Source: Gongronella butleri (Eukaryota > Mucoromycota > Mucoromycetes > Mucorales > Cunninghamellaceae). Taken from it: a stretch of 64,000 nucleotides of DNA. The position numbers and the translations under genes were made by a program. The notes below the pieces were generated by a model. The model saw nothing but the letters and a program-made list of their open reading frames with translations, was not told the DNA's origin and ran no database searches. Each line of letters opens with the position of its first letter. The first letter of the stretch is position 1. Of the stretch, positions 1 through 10,845 are shown piece after piece. The stretch lies in contig JAIWZP010000003.1 in NCBI GenBank assembly GCA_025201375.1, forward strand, positions 744,001-808,000, given 5' to 3'.

Positions 1-1
1 G

Positions 2-850
2 ATGAATCTGTGGCTGCAGCGGTCAAAGGACAAATCGCACTATTTCACCATGCAGGCCAATGTGCGTGCCGTGTCGTCGGCGACCTTGTTTTCCATGGCG
101 TCCTCTAGCACCGCCGTGTCCACGCTGCGCGACGATCACCAGGTGCCCGTGGCCATCGATCACGAGCAGGACGAGCTTGAATTGATCTTGCTTGTGCGCT
201 CCACATGCGAATTGCTCGGCATCACGTACGTCCACGCATCCCGGTCACAACTGTGCTGCATGATGACCCTTGTTGAACCTGAGCATCCTGCTGAAGACGA
301 AGATAACCATGAAGCACACGGCAACAATGGCCTTCAACCACAACGGTCGACACCGAATTTGCTGCGCAAGAAAAAAAGCTTTGCCAGCCACCACTCGCTG
401 CAGGACAGCACGTTCCTCGGCGACTTTATGCAGCCATCATCGAGCCAATACCATCTGAACAACGACCTGCTCGCTGACGACAACAGTGCATCGCATTGGT
501 GGCACCGCCCCTTCCAGCGCATCTCCCTGCCACAATCGCTGCGCCACTCCTCCAGCATGCAAAGCCTGCGCTCCCTCTACACAAAGCAACACCAGCCCTC
601 CACCATTAGCAAGACCTCGGGCACCGCGGCATCGGACCAACAAGGCACAACGGCAGCAAACACAGGCACCAACCCGCCCGCCGCCGTCAGCACCGTTTAC
701 TTCTCCGTCCAGGTCGACGCCGTCGCGTCCAAAAACAGCGGCGACGTGCGCCTCCTGGCACTAAGATTCAGCAAGGTCGCCGGCTCCGCCAAGGTGTACA
801 AGCTCGTCACCGGATGGATCTTGCGCATCTTGCAATCTAATCAAAAATAA
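2..850 (+). CDS. C-terminal part of a probable KA1-domain protein kinase (5' truncated by window edge)
   Basis: The frame is open from the left edge and stops with TAA at 848-850, so only the last roughly 282 residues are visible. The final 50 residues (from VYFSVQVDAV to GWILRILQ) look like a KA1 domain, the membrane/phospholipid-binding C-terminal domain of CAMKL kinases such as the Gin4/Hsl1/Kcc4 septin-kinase group. The stretch before it (LLVRSTCELLGITYVHASRSQ) resembles the first strand-helix part of the same fold. Between them is a low-complexity Ser/Gln/His-rich insert of about 150 residues. The kinase domain itself would lie outside the window, so the assignment rests on the tail alone. 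It could be another KA1 protein. No intron is needed in the visible part. Confidence 0.45.
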   Translation: MNLWLQRSKDKSHYFTMQANVRAVSSATLFSMASSSTAVSTLRDDHQVPVAIDHEQDELELILLVRSTCELLGITYVHASRSQLCCMMTLVEPEHPAEDEDNHEAHGNNGLQPQRSTPNLLRKKKSFASHHSLQDSTFLGDFMQPSSSQYHLNNDLLADDNSASHWWHRPFQRISLPQSLRHSSSMQSLRSLYTKQHQPSTISKTSGTAASDQQGTTAANTGTNPPAAVSTVYFSVQVDAVASKNSGDVRLLALRFSKVAGSAKVYKLVTGWILRILQSNQK

Positions 851-1654
851 AGGAAATGCATGTACATGTCTTTCTACCGCCCCCCTTTTTTTCATTGTTT
901 TATATTGCTGCCCTGGTGAGTGCACATTAGCCGTGGCGTTGCTTTTTACAACTCAGCCGCAAAGACAACGCATAAAAAAAAAAAAGATGTCGTAAAGACG
1001 CTGATTTAGTCCATGTATCGTGTGACATCCTGTTGCTCGCGCACTGGCTCTAGGAAACAAAGGGTCGACCATTCATACCGTATCTGCTAATCTGCAGAGA
1101 AAAATGGAGCTGTGGGCCGCGCGTGAAATTCACTCTTGACATGGTTCGATTTTGATCAACGCGCGATTTTCATACATAAAAAAATTGTTTATATACTGTA
1201 GCCTCGTGCCCAACTTTAAAAGAGTACGTTGTTTTATACCGTTCAGCTGCCAGTGACAGTGTACTACTGTATGTACTGTACTGTACAGTATCATGAGTTA
1301 ATCATACGTACTGCACCATCCACCATCACACCATGGCTTGAAAAAAGGCTGATTACGCGTAAAACCTTCAACATCCGTGTACAAAATCATATCATAAAGC
1401 TGCCAAAGTGTGCATTGCAATTTGACGATGGCTGCGGTGCTCATGGGTTAAGAACTTAAGATCAACTGCTGCAAGAATTTTCTGCCACTAAACGGCGCAA
1501 AAGGCGTCCAAATGACGATTTGTACAGTAGTACAGTATCGTGCCCAGCAAGTGAATAATGGCGATTTTGAAGGGGGGATTATCGTATTGAAACTGGTGGG
1601 AACGAAATTTGCCATGTCTGCCGAGAAAAGTATCGCGTGCTGTAATTTCGGTGT

Positions 1655-3290
1655 TTGCAGCATCGCGCTGCTGCACTTCAAGAAAAGTACGCATTTTTCC
1701 TTTTAATAACCAAACAGGATGTTTTTCAGACTTTGCCGGCCTGCTGTGCCTCCAGAAAATTTTTTACAGCCTACTTGCTTGCCCGCCAATGAAACATGCA
1801 TCATGGCGTAAACTATAGCTCAGTGCTCAATACAGACCCGCCCAATTTTTTTGGACACGAAAATGTAAAAATGCGTTTTTCAGACTTTGCCGGCCTGCTG
1901 CTGTGCCTCCAGAAATTTTTTTACAACCTACGATACTTGCTTGCCCGCCAATGAAACTTGCATTATGGCGTAAACTACAGTATACTGTAGCTCAGTGCTC
2001 AATAAAGACCCGCCCAATTTTTTTGGACACCACGATAATGTAATAAAAATGCGTGTTTTCAGACTTGCCGGCCTGCTGTGCTTCCAGAAATTTTTTTACA
2101 GCCTACTTGCCCGCCAATGAAACTTGCGTCATGGCGTAAATTATAGCTCCGTGTTCAAGACGGACCCGCCCGATTTTTTGGACTCGAAAATGTAAAAAAT
2201 ATGACCCAGCACCAACCACCGCCTGCGGTGAGTAGCGGAGGGCATTAGAGCCGAAGGCTAGCCTGGAACCTTGTAGTTCAGCGCAAAATTTGCAACAAAA
2301 AAGCTTACGTAAACCCCCAAAGCGCTACGATCACTTTTGAAAAATTCAGGGGTCACTCAGGGGTCACACATTTTAATCTCAGAAGATGCCAAATTTGGAA
2401 AAATTCGAACTCCGAGTGATCAATGCATCCCAAACAGGCAACTCCGACGATTTGCTATTGGCAGACAAAATGACAGGTCGCCCCATCTTCCGAAGAAAAA
2501 TGACCAAAGAGTGACGCATGAACGGCGATCGACTGAGAAAATTGCCCAACTTTGGCGCAAATTATTTTGCAAGAATTTAAGGCTGGACATTTCCAAATTA
2601 AGATGCGTAAATTGCACGGTTTTTTTTTTATTTTATTATTATTTTTTATTTTGCAGATTTGCACTTTTACAGTATTTGTGCACTGATGAGTCTTCTGGGC
2701 TGCAACCTGGAGAAATGACCGATGCAAAAAGTTACGTATAACCCAAGCTACAGATGTATGATACTGTATGATACTGTACAGTACAGTACTGTAGCGCCCT
2801 GCAAGTCATCCCATTACTGTACTGTAAACAGTACAGTAGATGCTTTGCCCCCTGCCTGTTTTTTGTTACGTAGTAAAACTGAAATACGTAAAAATCACAC
2901 GTTTATAATAATGATGTTTATAGACTTTTTCGAGCAAATCGCGATCAAAATATTTGCTTGGTGAAAAAGTGAATTTTCTCTGCGAGTTTTTTTTAGCCAC
3001 CCATTGATGAAACTAATCTCATTCGATAGATATTCAACACATCAACAGCAGGTTCCTTCAACACGTTATGATAAAAGCGTCATCATGTGTTGTCTAAATA
3101 AAGCTCTAAACAGTTGTCGAGAACATTCGAGGTTGAAATTTTTTGAAAAGTTTGAACGGATTTCACAGGCGTAGTACAAAGGTCACGCATCGGGCAAGCA
3201 AACATTTCAGAAATAACGTTCAACCTTGTCTCTTTGGAATGGTGCCAGCAGTTGCATTCCGATCTACGAAATATTTTGAGAGCCACTGCT
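1655..3290 (+). repeat. Dispersed repeat R2, left copy
   Basis: This stretch is collinear with 38655-39845. Shared blocks include the CAGGGGTCACTCAGGGGTCA segment (about 2347-2367 versus 39069-39089), the following block about ATCAATGCATCCCAAACAGG (near 2420 versus 39142), and the block containing GAGGTTGAAATTTTTTGAAA (3129 versus 39718). Divergence between copies is substantial, with many small indels. I see no transposase, reverse transcriptase or clear terminal repeats in either copy. It could be a non-autonomous or decayed mobile element, or an old segmental duplication of intergenic DNA. Ends are approximate. Confidence 0.75.
1725..2190 (+). repeat. Tandem array of three ~150-base units inside R2
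   Basis: Three successive units start near 1728, 1880 and 2060. Each runs through CAGACTTTGCCGGCCTGCTG or a close variant, a CCAGAAATTTTTTTACA segment, GCCCGCCAATGAAAC, GGCGTAAACTATAGCTC and GACCCGCCCAATTTTTTTGG. The right-hand R2 copy carries only one unit (about 38745-38920), so the array appears to have expanded on this side or contracted on the other. The units are non-coding: small frames inside them are interrupted in different places. Confidence 0.75.
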
Positions 3291-3545
3291 GAATTTGTGA
3301 AAATGTCAAGATTTTGGATTCATTTGCACAACGACTCAACTGCCCTCCGGTTTTCAACACCATGCTACTGTAGGTAAAAAAGACGCGACAAAATGGCCTA
3401 CTGCACTGCCTGTAAATAATGAAACAGTTTTGGAGGAGGTGTGATGATTCTACTTGATGCTCCTTATGATAGCTTCTTCAAGGCGAGGATGCGTCCAAAC
3501 GGCCATGCAGGCAGCAGCAGGGAGGAGGAGGCTGGGAGGAGGACA

Positions 3546-3636
3546 TACGGTACTGTAGGCGGCCAAGACAGGGCGACTATCATACAGTATCATACAGTAC
3601 AGTACTGTACTGTACAGTATCATACAGTATCATAGC
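3546..3636. repeat. Cluster of TATCATACAGTA / TACTGTA words
   Basis: Within 90 bases there are at least four ATCATACAGTA or CAGTATCATA words plus overlapping TACAGTACTGTA palindromes. The core at about 3585-3636 has a self-complementary centre (CAGTACAGTACTGTACTG, 3597-3614). The same 12-base word recurs through 1.2-5.9 kb and 38.4-40.5 kb but is rare among the genes. Confidence 0.7.
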
Positions 3637-6409
3637 CAAGGTGATTGGAGGCAAAGCAAGGCCATGATGCCAAAAGAGGCCCACCAAGCAAATAATAAAG
3701 GAAGTGCTGGGGAAAGAGCAAGCGGGCGGGTTTACAGTATTACTTGGCAAGGAAAAGCATACAAGTTGTTGTATTTGCCTACTTTACAGAGCTTGATTTA
3801 ATAAGAAAAGCCTATGATAACAGACGCTTGGTCTGTCAATGAAAGAAAGCGCAAGCGCGTCTTAAACAACGCGCTTAACGCGTCAATGCGTGTGCAAGCA
3901 GCGATCAAAGAATTAAAATGCTGACTTCTTGTTGCCGCAATTGATCTTTCTCATGCCGCTCCCCTAAGCGGGCATTGCCCAATTGGGTAATGGTCCCGCT
4001 CTGCTCGTCACAAAAGCCCGCTGTCGGCTGGTCATCTCCTTTTACCGCTTTTTCATGCGTTTTGGAAGAATGCGCATCTTCCTCCATCTCGGTCTCTGTA
4101 CGCATCATCACATTGTCTCAGATGCTTAAGTAGAAACACACCCTCACGGTTTCATAGCCTGCTTTGATCACCGAGTGATCAATGCCTTTGAGAAACGAAA
4201 GAAAAAAAAATAAAAAATAAAAAAATGGCCTGTCCGTGCCAAACATTGTGTTGGCAAACACGACTCGAACCATTATGTTTCTCGCACTTGCGCACCAAAT
4301 GAAACAACACGGTGCTTGCAAGTATTATTGGCATGTTTGAATCCTCTGGGATGGGCATAGCGTTTTTGTTTGAGATCTGCGCGGCCATGTCTTGGTCTCA
4401 CGCCCCTGTTTCCTTATTCAGACGCCGCGACAGCTTCATTTTAGGCGTCTGCGCATCTAGCCTATCCGTTTAGACATTTTTCATTTTGATTAAATATCGA
4501 GATCTTTTCATTTTAATAAAAGACTTACTTCATTCTCGTTATTCTTAACGTCTCTATCTTTTTCACCCTTTTTTGCTCAAAAGCTACCCCCATATTCTTC
4601 ACAAGTGAAGAAGGAAAAAAAACGTGTGTTAATCGGAATAAGAGGACAAAGGGAAAGGCTCTAAGGGAAGGGGGATTTAAATAATGTAGATGAGCATGAT
4701 GAAGAAGGATGGCGCGTGGTCGCAGTCTGCGGAGACCACGTGTCGCGCCAGTCATGCAATCGACGGAAAAAGAAAGGAGAGCGAGCGGAACTACTTGATG
4801 ATTATTATTCGAACAAATGAGGCCATCATGTCGTGTTTGTGCGTGCACAGCATGGCGAGAGATCGGACTGAGGATCGAGTACGCGTGCAACGCGTCGAGA
4901 GGCACACTTGGCTGCTTGGGACTTGCTTGAGCGCTGGCGGCGCGGCGGGAACGAGGTTCGGCTTGTGATGCGCATGTACAGTAGCGCGGTCAAAGGCGAG
5001 GTGACGATGACTGGACTTGTTGGACAATGCTGCTGGTGACCAAGCAAGACATGATGAGTGCAGATGCGCGTGAAGATCGTGCGAGGCGGGAGCCGAGCCA
5101 ATTCACGCGTTGGACGCGTCGCGATGCGCTGCGACTCGTGTTTTTAAACGAGCGCGTATAAAAAGGACGCGTGCGGGCCAAGCACAAGGTGGATGCGGAC
5201 GTGCTGCGACAACGAGCGAGGGACGTGTGCGAGCGGCGAGGACCAAGGCGATCGAGGCGGCACAAAAACAAAAAAAAATAAATGTGGGCAAGCTTGACAG
5301 GCTGGAACCTGACAGGAGCGAGGTGATCCAACCATCGTTTGAGGTCATTAAATTTGGATTTGTGAAAATCCTTATGTAGACTCCCGGTTTTCAACGTCAT
5401 GTTGAAAAATGACGCAATGAAATGGCTTACTGCAAAGAAACCTGGAGGTGATGGTTGTAGTGTTTAACTTTGGATTGTGAAAATTTGCATACTGTATCAT
5501 ATTTGAGATCTTTACAGTGCTGCTACGGTATGATACTACGGTGCAACCTTCTGATTATCATATGATAGCTTCCAGATTTTATGAAGGATTTTTTTTAAAA
5601 ACAACAAGACGCCGCGCCGAAATACGGTACTGAGTATCATACTGTATGATACTGTACCTGCTTCAAAAAGGAGGGGTGGTCTAAGCAAGCAAAAGGGTCA
5701 TTCCGCTATCATATGCAGACGACGACCTAAAAAATACAAACGTATGGTATGCCAACGGCGCAAGGAAGAGAAGGGCCGGCCGCCAGGCACAGGCCGTGCG
5801 CAGGTACCGTAAAGTGCCGAGTATCCTTGCACGCACCGAAACATCATGCTGTACCACTACAGTATACTGTAAGTAATTGCTGCGGTTGAAATTTTGACGC
5901 GCACGGAGGAGACAATCTGTGGATGATTTTGATTGGGATCCTCAAACACTGACAAAATAGTGCCAAAACTCGTACTGCGCTGTAGGTTCATTGCCGAAAA
6001 ATTGGTATTTTAATGGTGAATGAATGTTTTTTTCTAATTTTTATGATATACCTAAGATAGTAGGCGCATTTCATGGCAACAATGACCGCATGAGGAGCTG
6101 TTTGGCTTAAATTCGCGCACAATTGAGAGATTGACGTGCATGATTGGCTTCGTGTTTGAGAGGCGAGCGGCCGATCGCGTGCGTCAATGTGCAAAACGTG
6201 CCAAGGGGGTGAAAATTCGGAGCCCGCATTCGTGCATAATTGGCTCGTGTGCCCCGTTGCAATGTTTGTGCTGGCGGGTCTCCTCGTGCACGAGGTATTT
6301 AAAGGGATGGTTTTCCGGCATCAAGGAGATTTTTTTTTTCGCGGCAGTCTTGCTTACCTTTTTTTAAATTCTAGATCAATCATTGCCTTGATGGGTTCGC
6401 AGCAGATCC

Positions 6410-7599
6410 ATGGTAACAAGGTCCTTAGTGCACACCACCCTTCCTACATGGCGCGTCTCTGATCTGACCATCATCACCTATTTGTTTGACTCGTTGTCGC
6501 TGCTTGGTGCGATTGCGACCATTTGTGTGTACTTGTATCTGTATTTCTTCCAGCACGAGATTAGCCAAAAATGCACGCTGCGCTTCGTGTTCATTTGCAT
6601 GGTGTCGGTCATCATTGAAACCATCATGGACATGCTCACCATGTCCGGCGTCTCTAGCTATGGCTTTTGCGCGACGGCCATGACCATCTTTTTGTTTTTC
6701 AACACAATAGCCGCCATGGCGCTCTGCTGCATCGGTTTGGACTTGGTGGCCGTGTTTGTGTTCCATCTGCACCGCGCAAATAAGGCAACTCTCTATTACC
6801 TCATCCTGTGTGTCACTGTTGCTATTATATCTATCGCTGTGCCCGTGGCGCACCTGGCAAAGTCGTACGACTCAGAGTACAAGAACAACAGGAACCCAAA
6901 TTGCTGGTAAAAAAAAAAAAAAAAAGGAATCATTCATGTTTGGGTCAATCCATGGTCCTCTGACCGCTCACGCTATTTTTGGTCGTCGTCGCCAGGTATT
7001 CGGAAGAAACGCCCGACAGCATGGCTCATGTGTATTACCATTGGGTAAGAATATGCTGTGCCATCCAATTTTTATATACGCATAAAATAAAAAAAAAGAC
7101 AAGCATAAAGGAAAAGCACGTTGAAACGATTCACGAGCACAATATTCCATATGTAGATGTGGTATTACAGCGTCCTGATGGCCGTCTCTGTTGTCTCTGC
7201 GCTATGCTCGGTGCTTGCCATTTGGCAGCTGCATCGTCGTTATAAAAAATCGCGCGCCGAAATGCGTCCCACGCGGCCAAATACCAATGCATCGCCCGCA
7301 CTGTCGACCACCGAATACAACAAGATCCTCGCAAAGATCATTGTGCGCTGTGCCATCTATTCCGTCGGTAATACGTGACTTTTTTTTTTAAAAAAAAACG
7401 CGTCGATTTGACCAAAAAACTCGCTCTTTTTCTTTTATTTTTGGCCCTCCCAGTGCCATTGCTGACGAATGTGTGGACTTTTGTGAACCAGATATTGCTC
7501 TTCGTGTTGAACGAGACGAACACTGTCATGCTGTATTTGGACAGCCTCTTTTCGTCGTCGTCAGGTAACAACAAGGGGGCAAAATGCCTTGAAATTGGC

Positions 7600-7642
<43 letters not shown>

Positions 7643-8071
7643 GCCCAATTGATGCAAAAAGGCATTTTTGTCGCACTGATTTTCTTCACGGAGCCGCCGA
7701 TTCTGAAGTTTCTCCGCAAAAAGTCTGCCGAGGAGCAGCCGGATGTTGGGCTGGATGATTTGGCAATGCGGCCGCGGCAGCCGCGGAGCAGGAGCAGGAG
7801 CAATCGGCCCGTGTCGATGGTGGTGTCCACCCAGTCGTCGATGCACGCCAAGCTGTCAACGTCTGCGTCAGGCCCACGCAGCCCGGCCGCTGCGCCTGAC
7901 GAGATGGACGAGGACTACCTAGGGCTGCCCATCATCTTCCGCACGCCCAGCCCGCATTCCTCAAGCCTGCAGCCGCCCTTGCCCGCACCAGACCTAGAAG
8001 CGCCACTCAGCGACCCGCATGCCATCCCACGCACGGCCAAATGGATCCTGCAGGAACTAAAAGACGAATAA
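6410..8071 (+). CDS. Seven-helix G-protein-coupled-receptor-like protein
   Basis: Five exons: 6410-6906, 6996-7044, 7157-7367, 7454-7564 and 7662-8071, giving 425 residues with all phases closing. Helices I-IV lie in exon 1 (residues about 20-150). A Cys at the start of helix III (GFCATAM) and an extracellular-loop Cys-Trp pair (NPNCW, about 162-166) are the usual disulfide partners. Helix V is in exon 3 (WYYSVLMAVSVVSALC) and helices VI-VII span exons 3-5, followed by a Ser/Pro/Arg-rich cytoplasmic tail of about 110 residues. The layout fits fungal receptors of the cAMP-receptor-like/Git3 type, which signal through heterotrimeric G proteins at the plasma membrane. The ligand cannot be told. 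The intron before the last exon contains a run of about 37 T. An ATG at 6391 lies in another frame and was not used. Confidence 0.75.
7603..7640 (+). repeat. Long poly-T tract in the last intron of the receptor gene
   Basis: An uninterrupted run of about 37-38 T lies shortly before the 3' splice site at 7660-7661. It may act as an extreme polypyrimidine tract. Its exact length should be treated with caution because such runs are prone to sequencing error. Confidence 0.8.
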
Positions 8072-8804
8072 AAATAAAAAAAAACACGAAAAACGAAAGA
8101 AAAAAAGAAAAGAAAATAGAGCGATATTGTGACGGGGCCGTTTGGATGGAAGGTCAGGCACCCTGGCCTCACGTTGGACAGAAACCTACGACAGGCGCGT
8201 CAGAAAAAAAAAAGTGTGTGTCACCAGGAAACAAAGCGGGCTCTGAGAAAGAAATAAAGAAAAGGGGCACGCCACTCTCCTGGATGACGGGCACTTATGG
8301 CTTGGCCAAGGTTACACGCGACAATGGGCATGATGCGCGCGCTGGTAATAAAAAAAAAAAGTGCGGTGGCTAGGCCGATGGATGGCTGTCGGCGAAACAG
8401 CAAGATGTGCCATGAAAACGGAGCACCTATTGGCACGCATTGCGGCCAAGAGATTGAGCGTGGCGTGTCCTTTTGATCTTTGTTGGTGTGGGAGTGGGGA
8501 AGCAAGCGGGGGAAAAGGGCGCCGCCATTGCAGCTTTTGAAACGCAGGTCATCGGGAACAGGGATGGGATGCCAGCCGAAGTTTCAAGGGCCATTTTGTA
8601 TGCTTCGGCTTATGTTTTGGGCAGAGCCGTGGGGTCCCATTGGATCGTAAGCCCGCGGACCTCGTACATGTTTTTTTTTTTTTTCATGGCCTCCTTGCCA
8701 CTTGTTTTTTCTCTTTCTTTTTTTTTCTTTGTTCTCTCCCCCTTTTCTTTTTTTTTTATTTTCTTTTTTTCTTCTTCACGCAACCTCACTCTTGTATTTA
8801 TATC
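8072..8804. other. Intergenic region and pyrimidine-rich promoter of the next gene
   Basis: I see no supported gene here. The last 140 bases before the ATG at 8805 (about 8670-8790) are almost pure C/T on the + strand, the usual look of a fungal core promoter/transcription start region. Confidence 0.5.
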
Positions 8805-10845
8805 ATGAACGACACAAGCTTACAGAAAAATAAGGCGGTCTGGTTAGGCACGGCTGCGCTGCTTTCTGCAGGCGCCTTGTTGTATTTTACTCTGTTCCGA
8901 CAGGCGCAAGGTATGAATGAAGAGCGAAAAAAAGAGCACGAGGCTAGATCTCCCTTTAGCGCAAACTGGCAACGCACCTGCGCGACGTTGTGATTATTTT
9001 CAATTGTGGCAACATGATTCGAGAAAGGGCCCAATTGGTTTCCATGGGTGCCAACGACCGTGGCACGGTGCTTGCGTCGGCTTTTGCGTTGGGGAGAGCG
9101 GCTTGAAAAAAGAAATAATAAGAGGTGGTGGCTTTTGGAGCACAAAGAGAGAGAAAGGACACGACACAAGCAATGCAAATGGGTGGCCATCTTATACCTT
9201 CACTTTTATAGATGCCGAGCCCAAGCAAGGTGGGTCGTCGCGCGCCGTGGATGCCACGCCCGTCAAAAAGGCGTCTAAAGAAACAGGTAATGGGCTCAAT
9301 TGCTCTTAGGGAGGGAGCCTTGGTCGCGACAAGATTGTATTTTGGCAAATCGGCGGATGCGGGGCGAGCCAAAGTGCTAAAAAAAAGGGAGAGAGTGGAG
9401 ACGTGGACAAAACGAGAGGGAGGCCAATTCCTCCAAAAAAAAACAACAAAAAAAAAAAAAAGAGGGGGGCAAGGGGATGGAGATGAGCACTAGATGAGGG
9501 CTCCCTTTTGCGCGATTTGCACGAGCATTGAGCCTGGACTGACCTTTTTTTTTTGCTTTTTTTTTCTTTCTTTCTTGCATTTAGTGCCTGACGTCCAGCA
9601 GCAGGATGAAAAATCGGCGCCATTGACACGCCAGGTGAACGCGCACGAGGAAAAGGCGGTTGAGCAGGCTGGTGACAAGCCTGCGGTCGATGTGGCGGTG
9701 ACGGAGGCGGAGGCGGAGGCGGAGCCTGTTCCTGCTGTGGAACAAGAAGAAAAGCAGCCATTGGCGCCTGTGGAGGTCCCGGAGGCCAAGGAGGAAGCCA
9801 AGATTGCTACCGAGGAAGAAGTGCACGACGAAAAGGCGGTTGTTCCCGAGGAATTGGAGCATCACGAAGAAGAGGAGGTGGCGACAGTGTCCACGACGCT
9901 GACGGACAGCCACGACTGCAACAGCAGCAGCACAAGTACTAGCAGCACGGCATCGTCGGCGGTGACGGAGCACAAGGACGACGAAAAGGCAGATGACGCG
10001 GTGTTGGTTGACATTGAGCGTCCCGTGGCGACGACGCGCGCGATTCCCACCAAGGAAACGACCGACGAGACGCCTGTCAAGGCTGATTTCAAGGACAGTG
10101 GCTACTGGCAGGCGCCCAAGTCCAATGGCACCACCCCGCTGGACATGGGCTGGCCCGATTTGCTCCCTTCGCTCAAGCAACAGGACAATGAGGACCAAAA
10201 GCAACCGGCCAAGGAACAAAGCACGGAAAAGACCGAAAAGATTGAGAAAATCGACAAGAAGCGCCATCCCAAGAAGCGCATGACGCGCCAGGAGGCCATT
10301 GACCAGCAAAAACAGAATTACGTCCCCAGCATGAAGTCCCGGTGTAACTGGTGGCCAAATTGCACCAACAAGAACTGCAAGTATTTCCATCCTCATGAGC
10401 CCTGCCGGTAAGCGAAGAAGAAAAAAAATTGAAAAAAAAATTGTAAAAACTCCAAAAGAAGCTCGTTTGGCTGATGAGTCGCGTCGTGTTCGCGTTTTTT
10501 TATAGATTCGGTGACCTGTGCATCTACAATGAACGCTGTATGTATCTGCACGACTGGGACCTTGAAGAGCCCACTTTCAACAAGCGTCGCCGCCAGCAAC
10601 AGGGGTCGCAGCAACAACCCAGCGACGCGTCGGCTTCCGCACCATCTCACCAGGCGTTCCCCCTGGGCCAACAGCCTTGGACCATCCCTGACGCCGCCCT
10701 GACAAACTCGACGTCTCTGTCCAATGGCCATACCAATGCCAATGGCCATGCCAATGGCTATCGTGGCCGCAAGCCCTACAGATATCAATCTTACAACAAC
10801 AACCAGCAGCACCAGCAACCATCTGCCACTGCCACGACCAATTAG
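8805..10845 (+). CDS. Membrane-anchored protein with tandem Nab2-like CCCH zinc fingers
   Basis: Four exons: 8805-8910, 9212-9286, 9585-10407 and 10506-10845, giving 447 residues. Residues about 11-31 (KAVWLGTAALLSAGALLYFT) form one hydrophobic helix that could be a signal anchor. Residues about 60-300 are acidic and low complexity, rich in Glu, Ala and Val. Two CCCH fingers follow: C314-C320-C325-H329 (spacing 5-4-3, as in Nab2/ZC3H14 poly(A)-binding fingers) and C334-C340-C346-H350 (spacing 5-5-3). The splice junction falls inside the codon just after C334. The tail (351-447) is Gln/Asn/Ser-rich and likely disordered. Known members of the finger family bind adenosine-rich RNA. Joining this to a membrane anchor suggests RNA tethering at a membrane, which is inference. 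I do not recognise a named orthologue. Confidence 0.65.

Larger units (their letters stand above)
851..6409. other. Gene-poor, repeat-rich intergenic island (5.5 kb)
   Basis: No open frame here looks like a gene: all are short, have no recognisable domain and no splice-linked partners. The region holds the left copy of repeat R2 (about 1655-3290), three tandem 150-base units inside it, many TATGATACTGTA-type words (around 1257-1290, 2755-2850, 3546-3635, 5488-5660, 5865), a pair of related segments (3345-3415 and 5382-5440) and a stretch dense in ACGCGT (about 4860-5170). Local composition is more A+T-rich than the genes, apart from that stretch. Confidence 0.7.

Noticed and set aside
4525..5400. 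Overlapping open frames on both strands in the ACGCGT-rich stretch
   Set aside because: Arg/Ser/Ala-rich translations in several frames at once are the signature of G+C-rich non-coding DNA; no domain, no consistent splice pattern.
9581..10396. 271-residue minus-strand frame opposite the zinc-finger gene
   Set aside because: Leu/Arg/Val-rich complement of the Glu/Lys/Ala-rich exon; the + strand frame has intact zinc fingers and splice sites.
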